From contig NZ_JAUQSX010000014.1 in assembly GCF_030581005.1 (NCBI RefSeq), positions 62,001-126,000 of the forward strand: a DNA stretch of 64,000 nt. Direction: 5' to 3'. The notes under the pieces are model-generated. The model was given only the letters and a program-made list of their open reading frames with translations. It had not been told where the DNA came from and did no database searches. The position numbers and the translations under genes were made by a program. Origin of the DNA: Hymenobacter mellowenesis. GTDB lineage: Bacteria > Bacteroidota > Bacteroidia > Cytophagales > Hymenobacteraceae. Shown here in pieces: positions 19,038 to 27,473 of the stretch (positions within the stretch are counted from its first letter, which is position 1; the number at the start of each line of letters is the position of its first letter).

Positions 19038-19634
19038 CTACTTTTTCAGCACCGAGTAGCATAAATGCGTTACGCCAATGCCTTGAACTACGGTGGGATT
19101 GCCGAGGGCTATGGGCGCTTTGCTAAGCTGGTCGAATAATCGGACGCCCGACCCAAGCAGCAGCGCGGCTATATCAACCTGAATTTCGTCCAGCAGCCCG
19201 GCATTAAGCAATTGTTGAATGGTATCTGCCCCGTGCACGGCAACGTCCTTTCCGGCGGCAGCGAGCTTGGCTTGCCTGACGGCCGTTTCCAGTCCTTCGG
19301 TCACGAAATGCACCGTCGAATCCGGTCGTGGCCACCCGGCCGGAACAGCGTGCGTGAGCACGAAGGCCGGCCCCCAGGCATGGTTGCCGCCCCAACCGTG
19401 AGCCACCTCAAACGTCTTCCGACCGGTCAGCACGGCCCCAAGTCGGGCCGTTAACCGGCGGATGTGCCCGGCGCTGGGGGGCGACACCTTGAACAGCATG
19501 GCATCGGCCCCGCCTGTGCGGACCTCCTCCTCCCCGGACTGGAAGTACCAGGCGAATACTTCTGCTACTCCATCGTTAAGGTCGGCAACGTAACCGTCTA
19601 ACGACATGGACATGATGGCAATAACCTTCGACAT
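19038..19634 (-). CDS. Dihydrofolate reductase family protein (RibD C-terminal-like)
   Basis: A 198-aa protein of the RibD_C/YwjB group: MSMSLDGYVAD at the N-terminus, LTGRKTFEVAHGWGG in the cofactor-binding region, and VHGADTIQQLLNAGLLDEIQVDI with LLGSGVRLF near the C-terminus. These proteins are NADPH-dependent reductases of unknown substrate, widespread in Bacteroidota and actinobacteria. Not the housekeeping FolA. No operon partner. Confidence 0.9.
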   Translation of the reverse strand: MSKVIAIMSMSLDGYVADLNDGVAEVFAWYFQSGEEEVRTGGADAMLFKVSPPSAGHIRRLTARLGAVLTGRKTFEVAHGWGGNHAWGPAFVLTHAVPAGWPRPDSTVHFVTEGLETAVRQAKLAAAGKDVAVHGADTIQQLLNAGLLDEIQVDIAALLLGSGVRLFDQLSKAPIALGNPTVVQGIGVTHLCYSVLKK

Positions 19635-19714
19635 TTCTTTTCCAATGAAGACGTGACAAAGCCCTTATACCAACTGGAATGCCCCTGGGTTGAGCGGAGT
19701 GGCCCCAACAGCCC

Positions 19715-20980
19715 CTACTCCGCGCTTTCGGCAAGCTCGGCTGCGGTGCGGCGGCCGTGGCGGTGGTCGAGCCAGTTCATGACAGGCGTGGCCAGCACGC
19801 CGTGCACGGTGATGGACAGCAGCATGGTGAAGGCCAGCACCGCCCAAATCTGGCGGGCCTGCGGGAAGTCGGCCTCGCCCAGCGCGTAGGCCACGTAAAA
19901 CACCGAGCCGATGCCGCGGATGCCGAAAAAGGAAATCACGGCCCGCTCGGCCAGGTTGATGCGCGGCGAGCGGATGAGCGTTAGCATGCCGCCCAGCGGG
20001 CGCAGCACCAGCACCAGCAGCACCCCCAGCGCCGCCCCCGGCCAAGTGAGCGCGCGCAGCAGCCCATCGGCAATGGCGGCGCCCAGCAAGAGCAAGATGA
20101 CCACGATAAAGAGACGCTCCATCTGGTCGGTGAAGGCGTGCATGAGGCGGTGGTACTCGTGCTTGCGCTCGCGGCTGCGCAGGGTGATGGCGGCAATGAA
20201 CACGGCCAGAAACCCGTAGCCGTGCACCAGCTCCGTGACGGCGTAGGACGTGAGCGTGACGGCCAGCGCCACAAAGCCGTAGCCCTCGGTTTTGATGCTG
20301 ACGCGCTTGGGCAGGTTGAAAATCAAATAAGCCAGCAGCTTGCCCGACAGCCAGCCCAGCAGCACGCCCATCCCGATGCGGTAGCCCACGTCGAGCCACA
20401 GCCAGTGCAGCAGCCGCTCGCTCAGGGGCACGGCGGTGGGCAGCAGCGCCAGCGCCAGGTACACGAAGGGAAAGGCCAGGCCATCGTTCAGCCCCGCCTC
20501 GCCGGTGAGGGCGAAGCGCACGTTGTCTTCGCGGCCCTCGCCGGGGTCGCCCACCTGCACGTCGCCGGCTAGCACGGGGTCGGTGGGGGCCAGGGCGGCG
20601 GCCAGCAGCAGGGCCGAGGCCGGGGCCAGCCCCAGCAGCCAATGCCCCGCCACGGCCATCCCGGCAATGGTGAACACCATGAGCACGAGCACCAGCAGCA
20701 GCGGCGAGCGCCAGGCCCGCAACGAAAACGGCCGGTCAATCTTCAGTCCCGTGCCCGTGAGGGCCACAATCACGCACAGCTCCGAGAGGTGTTTCACCAG
20801 CTCTTTGTGCATCTGCGGGTCGGCGTGGGGCAGCGGAATGGGCAGGCTGAACACCCCCAGCCCCAGCAGAATGTAGAGAATGGGGTACGAAAGCGGGTAT
20901 TTCTCCAGCAGCGACGGCAGCCAGGCCACGCCCAGAATGGCGATTCCGAGCAGCAGCAGCGCGATGGTGTAGTAGGGCAT
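19715..20980 (-). CDS. CPA1-type cation:proton antiporter
   Basis: A 421-aa integral membrane protein with about 12 hydrophobic segments. The core motif GLNDGLAFPFVYLAL (near residue 165) contains the Asn-Asp pair of CPA1 antiporters, preceded by LAPTDPVLAGDVQVG. Expected activity is Na+ or K+/H+ exchange at the inner membrane. The ATG at 20980 (MPYYTIALLLLG) begins the first helix; an in-frame ATG 28 codons upstream would add a His/Cys-rich tail and is disfavoured. No cytoplasmic TrkA-like domain. Confidence 0.9.
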   Translation of the reverse strand: MPYYTIALLLLGIAILGVAWLPSLLEKYPLSYPILYILLGLGVFSLPIPLPHADPQMHKELVKHLSELCVIVALTGTGLKIDRPFSLRAWRSPLLLVLVLMVFTIAGMAVAGHWLLGLAPASALLLAAALAPTDPVLAGDVQVGDPGEGREDNVRFALTGEAGLNDGLAFPFVYLALALLPTAVPLSERLLHWLWLDVGYRIGMGVLLGWLSGKLLAYLIFNLPKRVSIKTEGYGFVALAVTLTSYAVTELVHGYGFLAVFIAAITLRSRERKHEYHRLMHAFTDQMERLFIVVILLLLGAAIADGLLRALTWPGAALGVLLVLVLRPLGGMLTLIRSPRINLAERAVISFFGIRGIGSVFYVAYALGEADFPQARQIWAVLAFTMLLSITVHGVLATPVMNWLDHRHGRRTAAELAESAE

Positions 20981-21082
20981 GAACAAGCAACACCCGCCCG
21001 GCCCGCATGGCAGCGCCGTTGGCAAGTGGTTATGGTGATGCCCATTACATACGGCTTCATCCACGTTAGGGACGGGCGGCGG

Positions 21083-21811
21083 CTATTTCGGCAAGGCCAC
21101 AGGAGCCGGAGCTGCCTTGGCTTTTTCGGCGGCTTTTTTGGCGTTGGCGGCGTCTACGTAGGCCTTGAACAGGTCGCGCCAGTTGCGGCCGTGGGTGTTC
21201 AGGTAGTCCTCGTTTTTGGTTTTGTAGATTTCAAAAACGGCGGATATTTCCTTCATGCTTTTGAAATCGACGGCCTGCTCCCGGGCCTGTTTCAGGTTGG
21301 TCAGTATCACGGCTTCCTCCGTCGGGGTCAGGTTGGGCACAATGGCCCGGTAGCCGTTCAGCGTGAAAGCCACCTTGCCGATGGTGTACTGGTCGAGCAC
21401 GGCCTCCACTTGCCCCGGCGTGAGGTGCTGGCGCAGGCCGGCCAGCAGGTTGTCGTGAATGCTTTTCGGCATGGCCGAGGTGGCAATGAGCTGCCGGTCC
21501 AGGGTGCTCAATGACTTGCCGGTGGCGGGGTTGATGCCGGCCGGCGTTTCGGTGTAGGGGTGGGCATTGTGGTAGGCCCAAATAGCCGTGAGGTGCGTGG
21601 CAATGACCTGCTGCACGGCTGCTTCCTTTCCGGCATCGCGCAGGTTGAGCGCGGCCACCCATTTGGCGGCTTTCTTATCGGCTTCCGGGTCGGCTTGGGC
21701 GGCGGTGCCCGCAGCGGCCACGGCAGCCGGCGCAGCCTGGCCGTACGCGGCGAAGGCAGCCGGCCCGCTCAGCCCAACGAGGAGGACGGCGATTCTGATG
21801 GATTTACGCAT
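21083..21811 (-). CDS. Exported DUF3826 protein
   Basis: A 242-aa protein with a signal peptide (residues 1-25) and a helical domain: KWVAALNLRDAGKEAAVQQVIATHL, AIWAYHNAHPY, QLIATSAMPKSIHDNLLAGL, VEAVLDQYTIGKVAFTLNGYRAIVPNL, and a Lys/Ala-rich C-terminal tail. This fits the DUF3826 family, usually found near polysaccharide-degradation genes in Bacteroidota; its function is unknown. No glycosidase adjoins it here. Confidence 0.7.
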   Translation of the reverse strand: MRKSIRIAVLLVGLSGPAAFAAYGQAAPAAVAAAGTAAQADPEADKKAAKWVAALNLRDAGKEAAVQQVIATHLTAIWAYHNAHPYTETPAGINPATGKSLSTLDRQLIATSAMPKSIHDNLLAGLRQHLTPGQVEAVLDQYTIGKVAFTLNGYRAIVPNLTPTEEAVILTNLKQAREQAVDFKSMKEISAVFEIYKTKNEDYLNTHGRNWRDLFKAYVDAANAKKAAEKAKAAPAPVALPK

Positions 21812-21859
21812 GGCGAAACAATGTTGCCCCGGGTTTCTGCTGCAGCTCCCGGCCGTGCA

Positions 21860-22393
21860 TTAGCCCGGCGTATTCAGGCCGGTAATCACCAGGCCCCAAA
21901 ACGCGATGCCCGCCGCCAGCAGCACCACCTGGCGCGTACTGAAATTGGCCTGGTGGAAGCCCCCGTATACGGGCGCTTCCAGCATGGCGTCGCGAAACGC
22001 CCGATACGGCGGCATCAGAAACCCTACGGCGCCCAGGTGAATGAGCCAGAACGGGTCGGGCAGGCGGGAAAGCAGGTTTAGGATGACGTAGCCCGCCACC
22101 AGCCCGGTGGTGTTGGGCATGGGCGTGTAGCCGCCGGTGTGCCGCGCAAACTGGTTGATGGTGGCCAGCAGCTCGTGAAACGTGAACAAGCTGAAGAGCG
22201 CCCGCATCACCGGCCACGTATCCGAGTTCTGCCACTGCCGGAAAAAGCGCCACGTTTTGTATTGCCACCACACGCCGTAGAGTCCCAGCGTGATAAGACA
22301 CAAAATCAGGAATTTGGTCGGGCTGACCAGGGAATAATTTTCCCAGGTTTCTGCTTGCGAATGGCCGGTGAGTGGGGTAGCAATAGGCTCCAT
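21860..22393 (-). CDS. Small membrane protein of unknown function (DUF4234-like plan)
   Basis: A 177-aa membrane protein: a short polar N-terminus, then SPTKFLILCLITLGLYGVWWQYKTW (first helix, typical of bacterial proteins described as YIYWFYK-type or DUF4234-like), a central amphipathic part (MRALFSLFTFHELL) and a second helix near the C-terminus. The ATG at 22393 is preferred; the longer frame starts in a region unlike coding sequence. Function unknown. Confidence 0.65.
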   Translation of the reverse strand: MEPIATPLTGHSQAETWENYSLVSPTKFLILCLITLGLYGVWWQYKTWRFFRQWQNSDTWPVMRALFSLFTFHELLATINQFARHTGGYTPMPNTTGLVAGYVILNLLSRLPDPFWLIHLGAVGFLMPPYRAFRDAMLEAPVYGGFHQANFSTRQVVLLAAGIAFWGLVITGLNTPG

Positions 22394-22692
22394 AAAAACG
22401 GGGTAGATGAACCGGCGCCAGCGCACGCGGACAGGCAAGATACCATGGCCTTCGCGTTGGGCCAAAACCACCTGCCTCCTGCGGCCGGCTGCCTCACGCT
22501 GCCCGCTGCGGCCGGCTGGCACCTGGCAGGGATGCGGGCACTGAGGCCAGACCCAAAACCTAATCCATTACCGCTCAAGGCAGCAGCGCCCGACATGGGA
22601 TGAAGACAAAGTCGGTTTTCATTCTTCTATTACTATCTTAGTGCGTGCTGCCGCACGGCGTTCTTCCCGGCCCCTTTTCCCAAGTCAATATC

Positions 22693-23469
22693 ATGAAAAC
22701 GACCGTTCGGCTGTGCTGCCTCATGGCATGCATGGGTTTGAGTATGCTGAATAGCTCCTGCACCAAAAGCAGCTCCGAGGTACCGGAGCCCGTTCAAGCC
22801 AAGCCTACTTCGGCTGACCTAACCGGGCGTGTGCAGCCGGCAGCCGCTATTCTGGGTGTGCGGGCGATGAGCGCGGCGGGCGTTTCTTTCCCCTGCACGT
22901 ACAATACCACCACGGGGGTGTACACTTTTGCCGATTTGCCACTCGGCCTCACCTATACCGTAGAATACATCTACCAACTGGGATACGTCCCGCTGGCCTC
23001 TCAGCAGGTAGTGCTCAACGCGGCCACCACCCTGCCCACCCTCACCGCCACGCAGTCTACGGCCGCTTACACCATCAATGGCACCGTGGTGGTTCCGGCC
23101 GTGAACACCGGCGGCGGCTACGGCGGGCCCAATTCCCGGCTGTTGCAGTTAGGCGTTGCTCCACCCGCTGCCTCTTTTCCGTTGGAAATCACCTTCCCGA
23201 ATTCGCCGGCCGTGGGCACCTACAACCTAACTACCTCCGCTACTTACGTTACGGTCAGGAACACGAGCGGCGGCCCAAACTACACCACCCTGGCCAGCTT
23301 GGCCAGCTCCCCCACCAGTGGCACGCTCGTCATCACGGCGGTCAACCCCACTTACCCGCGCACCTTTTCCGGCACGTTCAGCTTCGTGGCCGCCACCACT
23401 TCGGCAAGCGGTGGCACTCCGCTCACCACCACGGTCACCAACGGCACCTTCACCGACGTTGCCTATTGA
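22693..23469 (+). CDS. Lipoprotein with carboxypeptidase-regulatory-like region
   Basis: A 258-aa lipoprotein: signal with lipobox LNSSC (Cys near residue 24), then TGRVQPAAAILGVRAMSA followed by YTFADLPLGLTYTVEYIY, which has the look of a CarboxypepD_reg/SpaA-like beta sandwich, then Thr/Ala-rich beta strands to the C-terminus (TSGTLVITAVN). Probably an outer-membrane or cell-surface lipoprotein. Start at 22693 begins the signal. No known function. Confidence 0.7.
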   Translation: MKTTVRLCCLMACMGLSMLNSSCTKSSSEVPEPVQAKPTSADLTGRVQPAAAILGVRAMSAAGVSFPCTYNTTTGVYTFADLPLGLTYTVEYIYQLGYVPLASQQVVLNAATTLPTLTATQSTAAYTINGTVVVPAVNTGGGYGGPNSRLLQLGVAPPAASFPLEITFPNSPAVGTYNLTTSATYVTVRNTSGGPNYTTLASLASSPTSGTLVITAVNPTYPRTFSGTFSFVAATTSASGGTPLTTTVTNGTFTDVAY

Positions 23470-23586
23470 GCCCCCGGCGTCGGCCCTTTTCGCGCTGCGC
23501 CCGGCGCCGTGGCGTTTGCCGGCGGCACGGGTGAAATCGGCATTGCCAGGCGGCGAAGGCCCAAAGGCTGGTCCCACGGCCCCCAA

Positions 23587-23618
23587 CCGCTATCCCGCCG
23601 CGCCCGGGGCGGCAGCGG
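23587..23618. repeat. Partial copy of the post-stop hairpin repeat
   Basis: The right half (CCCGGGGCGGCAGCGGCT) is the same as in the repeats at 25731-25760 and 27626-27654. It abuts the stop codon of the following minus-strand gene. This is the left-most trace of the array. Confidence 0.65.
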
Positions 23619-24206
23619 CTAAGGAAACATAGGGCCCAACCGGACCCGCAGGTATTGCTGAAGCCACATTGGATACAGGTTGTAGCCCACATTCGTGAGC
23701 AGGAGCAGTGCGAACCAGCCCATTTGCCTATGGGCCACGGCATGCAAGCTGGTGAACCCGAAAAACAGCAACAACACCAGATGAAACCGCTCTTGGTGGT
23801 AGGTGGTGCGCACCAATGCCGCCAACGCAGCCCGCGATGGCACATGGCGGTAAGCGGGGTACCGCCGCCGGATGAAGTGCTTCACCAGGTCGCCGTGTTG
23901 CGTCACGCGGTTGACCAGCGCCACACCCAGCTGCTGGTACCGGGCCGGCTGCTGGATAAGCTGCCAGTAGTTAAACCACGAAGTGGGCACCGCATAGGCC
24001 AGCATACTAATGGCCAGGAAGCCGTACAGCCACGGCCGCGCCACAAACTGGTAGCAGTACGCGCCAATGGGCGCCAGCGCCAGCGCCGACCACAGCACGC
24101 TCGGCACCGCATTCACCACTGCCAACAGCGCACGGGATGGAACAGCAGTATTCTTCTGAGCGGGCATCAAGAACAGGAAAAGAAGGGGTACTGGTTGGCC
24201 CGTCAT
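23619..24206 (-). CDS. Membrane protein, possibly CrtO-like acyltransferase
   Basis: A 195-aa protein with four hydrophobic segments. The C-terminal signature VGYNLYPMWLQQYLRVRL resembles the NxYPxxLQRYNRxR motif of glycosyl-4,4'-diaponeurosporenoate acyltransferase-like (CrtO) proteins, and YHQERFHLVLLLFF precedes it. The central part (LVNRVTQHGDLVKHFIRRRYP) is not typical, so the assignment is tentative. Start could be 24206 or 24167. First gene of the minus-strand accessory array; a hairpin repeat follows its stop directly. Confidence 0.5.
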   Translation of the reverse strand: MTGQPVPLLFLFLMPAQKNTAVPSRALLAVVNAVPSVLWSALALAPIGAYCYQFVARPWLYGFLAISMLAYAVPTSWFNYWQLIQQPARYQQLGVALVNRVTQHGDLVKHFIRRRYPAYRHVPSRAALAALVRTTYHQERFHLVLLLFFGFTSLHAVAHRQMGWFALLLLTNVGYNLYPMWLQQYLRVRLGPMFP

Positions 24207-24230
24207 TAAAGTACAAGCTACTTCCCAGCC

Positions 24231-24331
24231 GCCCCGGCGCGCAACGGCTGAACGATGCGTCAGTTACTTGTCATTCCGCGTGAGCTTCCCTAAAAACAAA
24301 CCAGCCGCTCCCGGGGCGGCGGCTGGGGTTA
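24231..24331. repeat. Post-stop hairpin repeat cluster A
   Basis: Contains a left degenerate palindrome (CAGCCGCCCCGGCGCGCAAC, 24231 onward), a degenerate spacer, and a right palindrome (CAGCCGCTCCCGGGGCGGC, near 24300), about 17 bases beyond the stop of the minus-strand gene at 24348. Homologous to clusters at 25643, 26348 and 27474. Confidence 0.7.
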
Positions 24332-24347
24332 CTAGCCTAATGTTTAG

Positions 24348-25115
24348 TTATTGAAAGAAAAAGGGCGAATCAAACGAGAACTTCTTTTCCCCTTTGTCGA
24401 TTTTACTCCCTTTTATCTTCAAAAAAGTCTTACCCGTTGCCGCTAGTTTTCCGACGTTAAACTGAAACAAAGTCATGGTCATACTTCGCAGCTTTTCCAT
24501 GTTCATGTTTTCATACGTTTCACCAGCCGGCTCGGCTAGCTCCCACTTAGATGCAGACCAAGCGCTCTGGAACGCATTTTGCGCGTTGTCGACGGATATT
24601 TCTTCACTATAGGGCAGAACGTAATTGGCCATATGCACTTCGTTGCGGCCCAAGTCTATCCATACCTCGTTGAGGACTGCGAGCTTGCCCATGCCAGTGA
24701 AGTGTATCGCATTGTCTTTGTGCGTTACCATCAAACGGCCCGTGTAAGTAGCTACTGCTTTGAATTCTGGCTTTTCCATTAGCGTTTGCAGTTCTCGAAA
24801 CTCTGGTTCCGTCATGCCCAAGCGCTTATCGTATGCGACTGGGATACCACCAGGAGCTGCCGCCTTATTCTGTTGTTCGAGAAACCATTCCGGATTTGCC
24901 CGTGCAGCCGCCATGAATTTCTGCATTAGCACGCCATACCGGGGCGGCATTTGAATACTGTCCATCACGGCCACCTGTACCTCGCCCGCCGGCAACAGCT
25001 GCTTTAGCTTGTTGGCAACCGATGCTGTTGGCAGGACTACAGGCTGTTGCTTTTGGGCATTAGCTACGAAAACCAGCGACAGCCAGCAACTTAACACGAG
25101 AAGAATTTTGTACAT
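24348..25115 (-). CDS. Exported protein of unknown function
   Basis: A 255-aa protein with a signal peptide (MYKILLVLSCWLSLVFVANAQ). The mature part has an early segment LKQLLPAGEVQVAVMDSI, a helical MQKFMAAARANPEWFLEQQ, and beta-rich IHFTGMGKLAVLNEVWIDL and HMANYVLPYSEEI; the end is basic (LKIKGSKIDKGEKKFS). No family recognised. Base composition is clearly more AT-rich than the genes before 23 kb, suggesting transfer. Start at 25115 is chosen to begin the signal peptide. Confidence 0.75.
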   Translation of the reverse strand: MYKILLVLSCWLSLVFVANAQKQQPVVLPTASVANKLKQLLPAGEVQVAVMDSIQMPPRYGVLMQKFMAAARANPEWFLEQQNKAAAPGGIPVAYDKRLGMTEPEFRELQTLMEKPEFKAVATYTGRLMVTHKDNAIHFTGMGKLAVLNEVWIDLGRNEVHMANYVLPYSEEISVDNAQNAFQSAWSASKWELAEPAGETYENMNMEKLRSMTMTLFQFNVGKLAATGKTFLKIKGSKIDKGEKKFSFDSPFFFQ

Positions 25116-25194
25116 ACTTTTTAATTTTCCGCAAGCTAGTCCCCAACACGCCCCCGGCGTGAAGCGACTGAGTGATACTCTCATACGACACCTG

Positions 25195-25626
25195 CTAAGG
25201 CTCGTGGTACGGACCAGGAATCCGGCGCTCCCATGCTGCCTGCTCCGCTTGGGTTAAGGGACCGTGCAGGGCGGGGTCGCCCTCCTGGCCTCCACCGTAC
25301 AACTTCTTCTCAAGCACGAAATAGACAAAGCCCCCAGCCGGAACCTGAGGTATATGGTATTTCTTATTCCAATTGGCATAGCGCCAAGGTTCGCCTTTGG
25401 TTAGCACGTACCGGTTGTCCCATTTGGCATAGTCGCACCCACCGGGAATGACCGGCACCCCGCCGTCTCTAGGGTCACCCCCGCTATAAATGTTGGTGTA
25501 GTCGTGGCTACCGTACCAAGAGAAGGCCATTTCATCGCCTATATCAGTAGAACTGCCGTCACGGCAACTCAGCAATGCAGGCACGAACAGCGCACCAATC
25601 AAAACACGGCAAAGCAACAATTTCAT
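25195..25626 (-). CDS. Small lipoprotein of unknown function
   Basis: A 143-aa lipoprotein: signal with lipobox ALLSC (Cys at residue 21), then a Gly/Asp/Tyr-rich segment (WYGSHDYTNIYSGGDP), GCDYAKWDNRYVL with FVYFVLEKKLY towards the C-terminus. The predicted mature protein contains strands typical of small immunity-like or surface proteins, but no family is recognised. AT-richer than the genome around it. Followed by the next array gene after 79 bp. Confidence 0.7.
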   Translation of the reverse strand: MKLLLCRVLIGALFVPALLSCRDGSSTDIGDEMAFSWYGSHDYTNIYSGGDPRDGGVPVIPGGCDYAKWDNRYVLTKGEPWRYANWNKKYHIPQVPAGGFVYFVLEKKLYGGGQEGDPALHGPLTQAEQAAWERRIPGPYHEP

Positions 25627-25642
25627 ACGGCAAGCTACCCCA

Positions 25643-25763
25643 AAACCAAACCACCCGCCCCCGGCGCGCCAGCGGCTGAGTGAAGCTTAGCGTTTCTCCC
25701 TAACGGCGCGCGCGCTACCCCAAAACCAAACCAGCCGCTCTCGGGGCGGCAGCGGCTGAGAGA
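25643..25763. repeat. Post-stop hairpin repeat cluster C
   Basis: Two palindromic modules (CACCCGCCCCCGGCGCGC... and CAGCCGCTCTCGGGGCGGC...) joined by the conserved spacer with GCTTAGCGTTTCTCCCTAAC, GGCGCG and GCTACCCCAAAACCAAACC. The right module is 18 bases from the stop of the gene at 25779, and the left module is near the start codon of the gene at 25626. Confidence 0.85.
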
Positions 25764-25778
25764 TGTTTAAGCTTCTTC

Positions 25779-26336
25779 CTATCGGTGCAGAAATTCTGCT
25801 TTCACCTTTTCCAAGTAAGCCGCGAGTTTGTAGCTGGCTATGTTGTGCTCTTTATAGCCAGAGCACTCAAAACATGCGCCCGAGGAATGCTGAGGAGCAA
25901 AGGTTACCACGAGGTAGTTGTCTAAATCGTGGGAATACGGACGAGGCGGCAATGAGTCACTTACTAAGAACGGCTTAGCTGGAACAGCAAAGACTTGTCG
26001 GGCTAACTGATAAATCGAATCCAACTGCGCCCGATTTAATCCGATGCTTAACGTGTCTTGTGGTACTCTATCTTCCTGTGATGGAACCGGCTTCTGAGCT
26101 GCTTTCGGCCGCTTAAAATTAGAATACCAATAGAGCGCGCCGCCTTCTCTTGCCTTGCCCGTTTTCCACCGAGGCACCTCCACCGCAAACGCTGCATCGG
26201 TCCCGTGCATGGGATTGGTGTCGGCGACGGTCAACGAAAAATTGTAGTACCCTTGGGGAGGCTTTGGCACAGTATCACCCGGTGAGATGCAACTCCCGAG
26301 GCAAGGCAGCAAGAGTAGCAGAAGAGGTGTCTTCAT
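25779..26336 (-). CDS. Lipoprotein of unknown function
   Basis: A 185-aa lipoprotein (signal MKTPLLLLLLPCLGSC, Cys16 as the lipid site). The mature part begins with a beta-rich segment (YYNFSLTVADTNP), has a helical GLNRAQLDSIYQLARQVF and a C-terminal YLVVTFAP with CFECSGYKEHN and the end KLAAYLEKVKAEFLHR. Two Cys close to the C-terminus (CFEC) could form a redox or metal pair. No family recognised. Low GC for this genome. Confidence 0.7.
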   Translation of the reverse strand: MKTPLLLLLLPCLGSCISPGDTVPKPPQGYYNFSLTVADTNPMHGTDAAFAVEVPRWKTGKAREGGALYWYSNFKRPKAAQKPVPSQEDRVPQDTLSIGLNRAQLDSIYQLARQVFAVPAKPFLVSDSLPPRPYSHDLDNYLVVTFAPQHSSGACFECSGYKEHNIASYKLAAYLEKVKAEFLHR

Positions 26337-26347
26337 CGTGACGCGAA

Positions 26348-26466
26348 TCTAAGCCCACCCCGCCGCCCCAGCACCGCAGCGGCCGAGGATGCTTAGTGTT
26401 TCTACCTAACGGCGCGAGCTACCCCAAAACCAACCCAGCCGCTCTCGGGGTGGCAGCAGCTGATAC
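26348..26466. repeat. Post-stop hairpin repeat cluster D
   Basis: Same plan as cluster C: left palindrome GCAGCGGCC, spacer GATGCTTAGTGTTTCTACC then TAACGGCGCGAGCTACCCC, right palindrome CAGCCGCTCTCGGGGTGGC. It ends with a second CTACCTAAC. Lies between the DUF4926 operon and the upstream-lying lipoprotein gene. Confidence 0.85.
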
Positions 26467-26473
26467 TACCTAA

Positions 26474-26527
26474 CAAAAAACCCGCCCTGGTGCGCGTGCG
26501 TCCGAAGAGGCAGAGGCGTGGCGGGTC
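26474..26527 (-). terminator. Terminator of the DUF433-DUF6883-DUF4926 operon
   Basis: Arms around ACCCGCC and GGCGGGT flank a 30-base loop, with A-tract/T-tract on the outer side (AAAAAACCCGCC and GGCGGGTCTTGTTT). It is about 25 bases beyond the stop of the last gene. Confidence 0.6.
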
Positions 26528-26551
26528 TTGTTTGGTCAGGAAAGGGAGAGG

Positions 26552-26761
26552 CTAAGCGGCCTGTTGCCTAGGTTTGGTGACTTCCGCTGCGGGCAGCGTC
26601 AGCACGGCTTGGGTGTGGCCGTCGGGTTGAACAAATTCTACTTCGTAGGCCTCGCCTTGCGCGTGCACCAACACAATGGTGCCCAACGCGCCGGCCGGCA
26701 AGCCGCATTCGGGGTGCGCTTGCTGCAATTGCACGATGTCTAATTCGGCGAAGGGTTTCAT
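26552..26761 (-). CDS. DUF4926 domain protein
   Basis: A 69-aa protein: MKPFAELDIVQLQ, GLPAGALGTIVLVH, EAYEVEFV and LTLPAAEV, the SH3-like beta barrel pattern of DUF4926. It is typically found beside DUF6883 as a two-gene unit, which holds here: its ATG overlaps the stop of the DUF6883 gene by one base (TAATG), implying translational coupling. Function unknown; the pairing resembles toxin-antitoxin layout. Confidence 0.82.
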   Translation of the reverse strand: MKPFAELDIVQLQQAHPECGLPAGALGTIVLVHAQGEAYEVEFVQPDGHTQAVLTLPAAEVTKPRQQAA

Positions 26762-27096
26762 TAGCGGTCGAGTAAGTGGGCGGTAATAAGCAAAACGTAG
26801 ATGCCCGGTGATTGTTCCATCCACACGGTTCGGATGGGGTACTGCCGCCCGTTGGGCGCGAGCAGCGGGCCATCTACCACAAATTTAGTCCCGTAGGGCG
26901 AAGGTTTCTCTTCCGTCACCGTGCCGGAGTGGCCGTGCTGTATCAGGTCGTCTATTAACTGCTGGTAGTGCTGCCGCGAATACCCAATGCCGAGGAAGAA
27001 GCGCGCCTTGGCGCCGCCAATGGGATGGTCAGGGTTTAGTAGATATTCCTGCACCTTGTTGGGGGCAATGAACAAGGGCTTGTCGGGTAGCGGCAT
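26761..27096 (-). CDS. DUF6883 domain protein
   Basis: A 111-aa protein. VQEYLLNPDHPIGGAKARFF is the DUF6883 signature (Lys/Arg-rich strand after NPxHxxGxxKAxFF), with LIDDLIQHG and a closing beta segment TKFVVDGPLLAPNG and IRTVWM. Proteins of this family co-occur with DUF4926 and are regarded as candidate toxins or partners in small systems; experimental role not established to my knowledge. Starts 9 bp after the DUF433 stop codon. Confidence 0.85.
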   Translation of the reverse strand: MPLPDKPLFIAPNKVQEYLLNPDHPIGGAKARFFLGIGYSRQHYQQLIDDLIQHGHSGTVTEEKPSPYGTKFVVDGPLLAPNGRQYPIRTVWMEQSPGIYVLLITAHLLDR

Positions 27097-27105
27097 CTGG
27101 CAAAG

Positions 27106-27459
27106 CTACGGCCGCCGGGGTAGCTGCCCTTGCTCATCCAGCACCGTACCGGGCGGCACCTTGCCGGTTTCTATCAGCACCAGCATTTCCTGTTTCGTCA
27201 CGGCCCGCCGCGTGCCATCGCCGGCCAGCGTTTGACTTATCTTTTTCAGCAGGGACGCCGCGTAGGCCTGGCAGGCGCGCAAGTCTTCCGCTTCCAAATC
27301 GGAGTAGTCAGTCAGGATTTCGGCTTCGCTCATACCGGAGGCCAAGTATTCCAGCACCGACCACACCGGGTAGCGTAAGCCGCGCACCACCGGCTGCCCG
27401 TGGCAAATTTGGTAGTCGGTGGTGATTCGTGGATGGTTGGGGGATATGGGAGTAGCCAT
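27106..27459 (-). CDS. DUF433 domain protein (antitoxin-like)
   Basis: A 117-aa protein. DUF433 core at residues about 15-70: ICHGQPVVRGLRYPVWSVLEYL, GMSEAEILTDYSDLEAEDLRACQAY. The C-terminal tail TKQEMLVLIETGKVPPGTV resembles the tail of the 43-aa protein at 29508 (SKQEMFVLLKKLGKLP). Leads the operon with the DUF6883 and DUF4926 genes. The neighbour replaces the DUF5615 toxin that usually accompanies DUF433. Paralogue at 7984. Confidence 0.85.
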   Translation of the reverse strand: MATPISPNHPRITTDYQICHGQPVVRGLRYPVWSVLEYLASGMSEAEILTDYSDLEAEDLRACQAYAASLLKKISQTLAGDGTRRAVTKQEMLVLIETGKVPPGTVLDEQGQLPRRP

Positions 27460-27473
27460 GTTTCTAAGTTACG

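Noticed and set aside
21860..22522. Longer start (22522) for the small membrane protein
   Set aside because: The added N-terminus is Arg-rich and has no features. The ATG at 22393 fits better.
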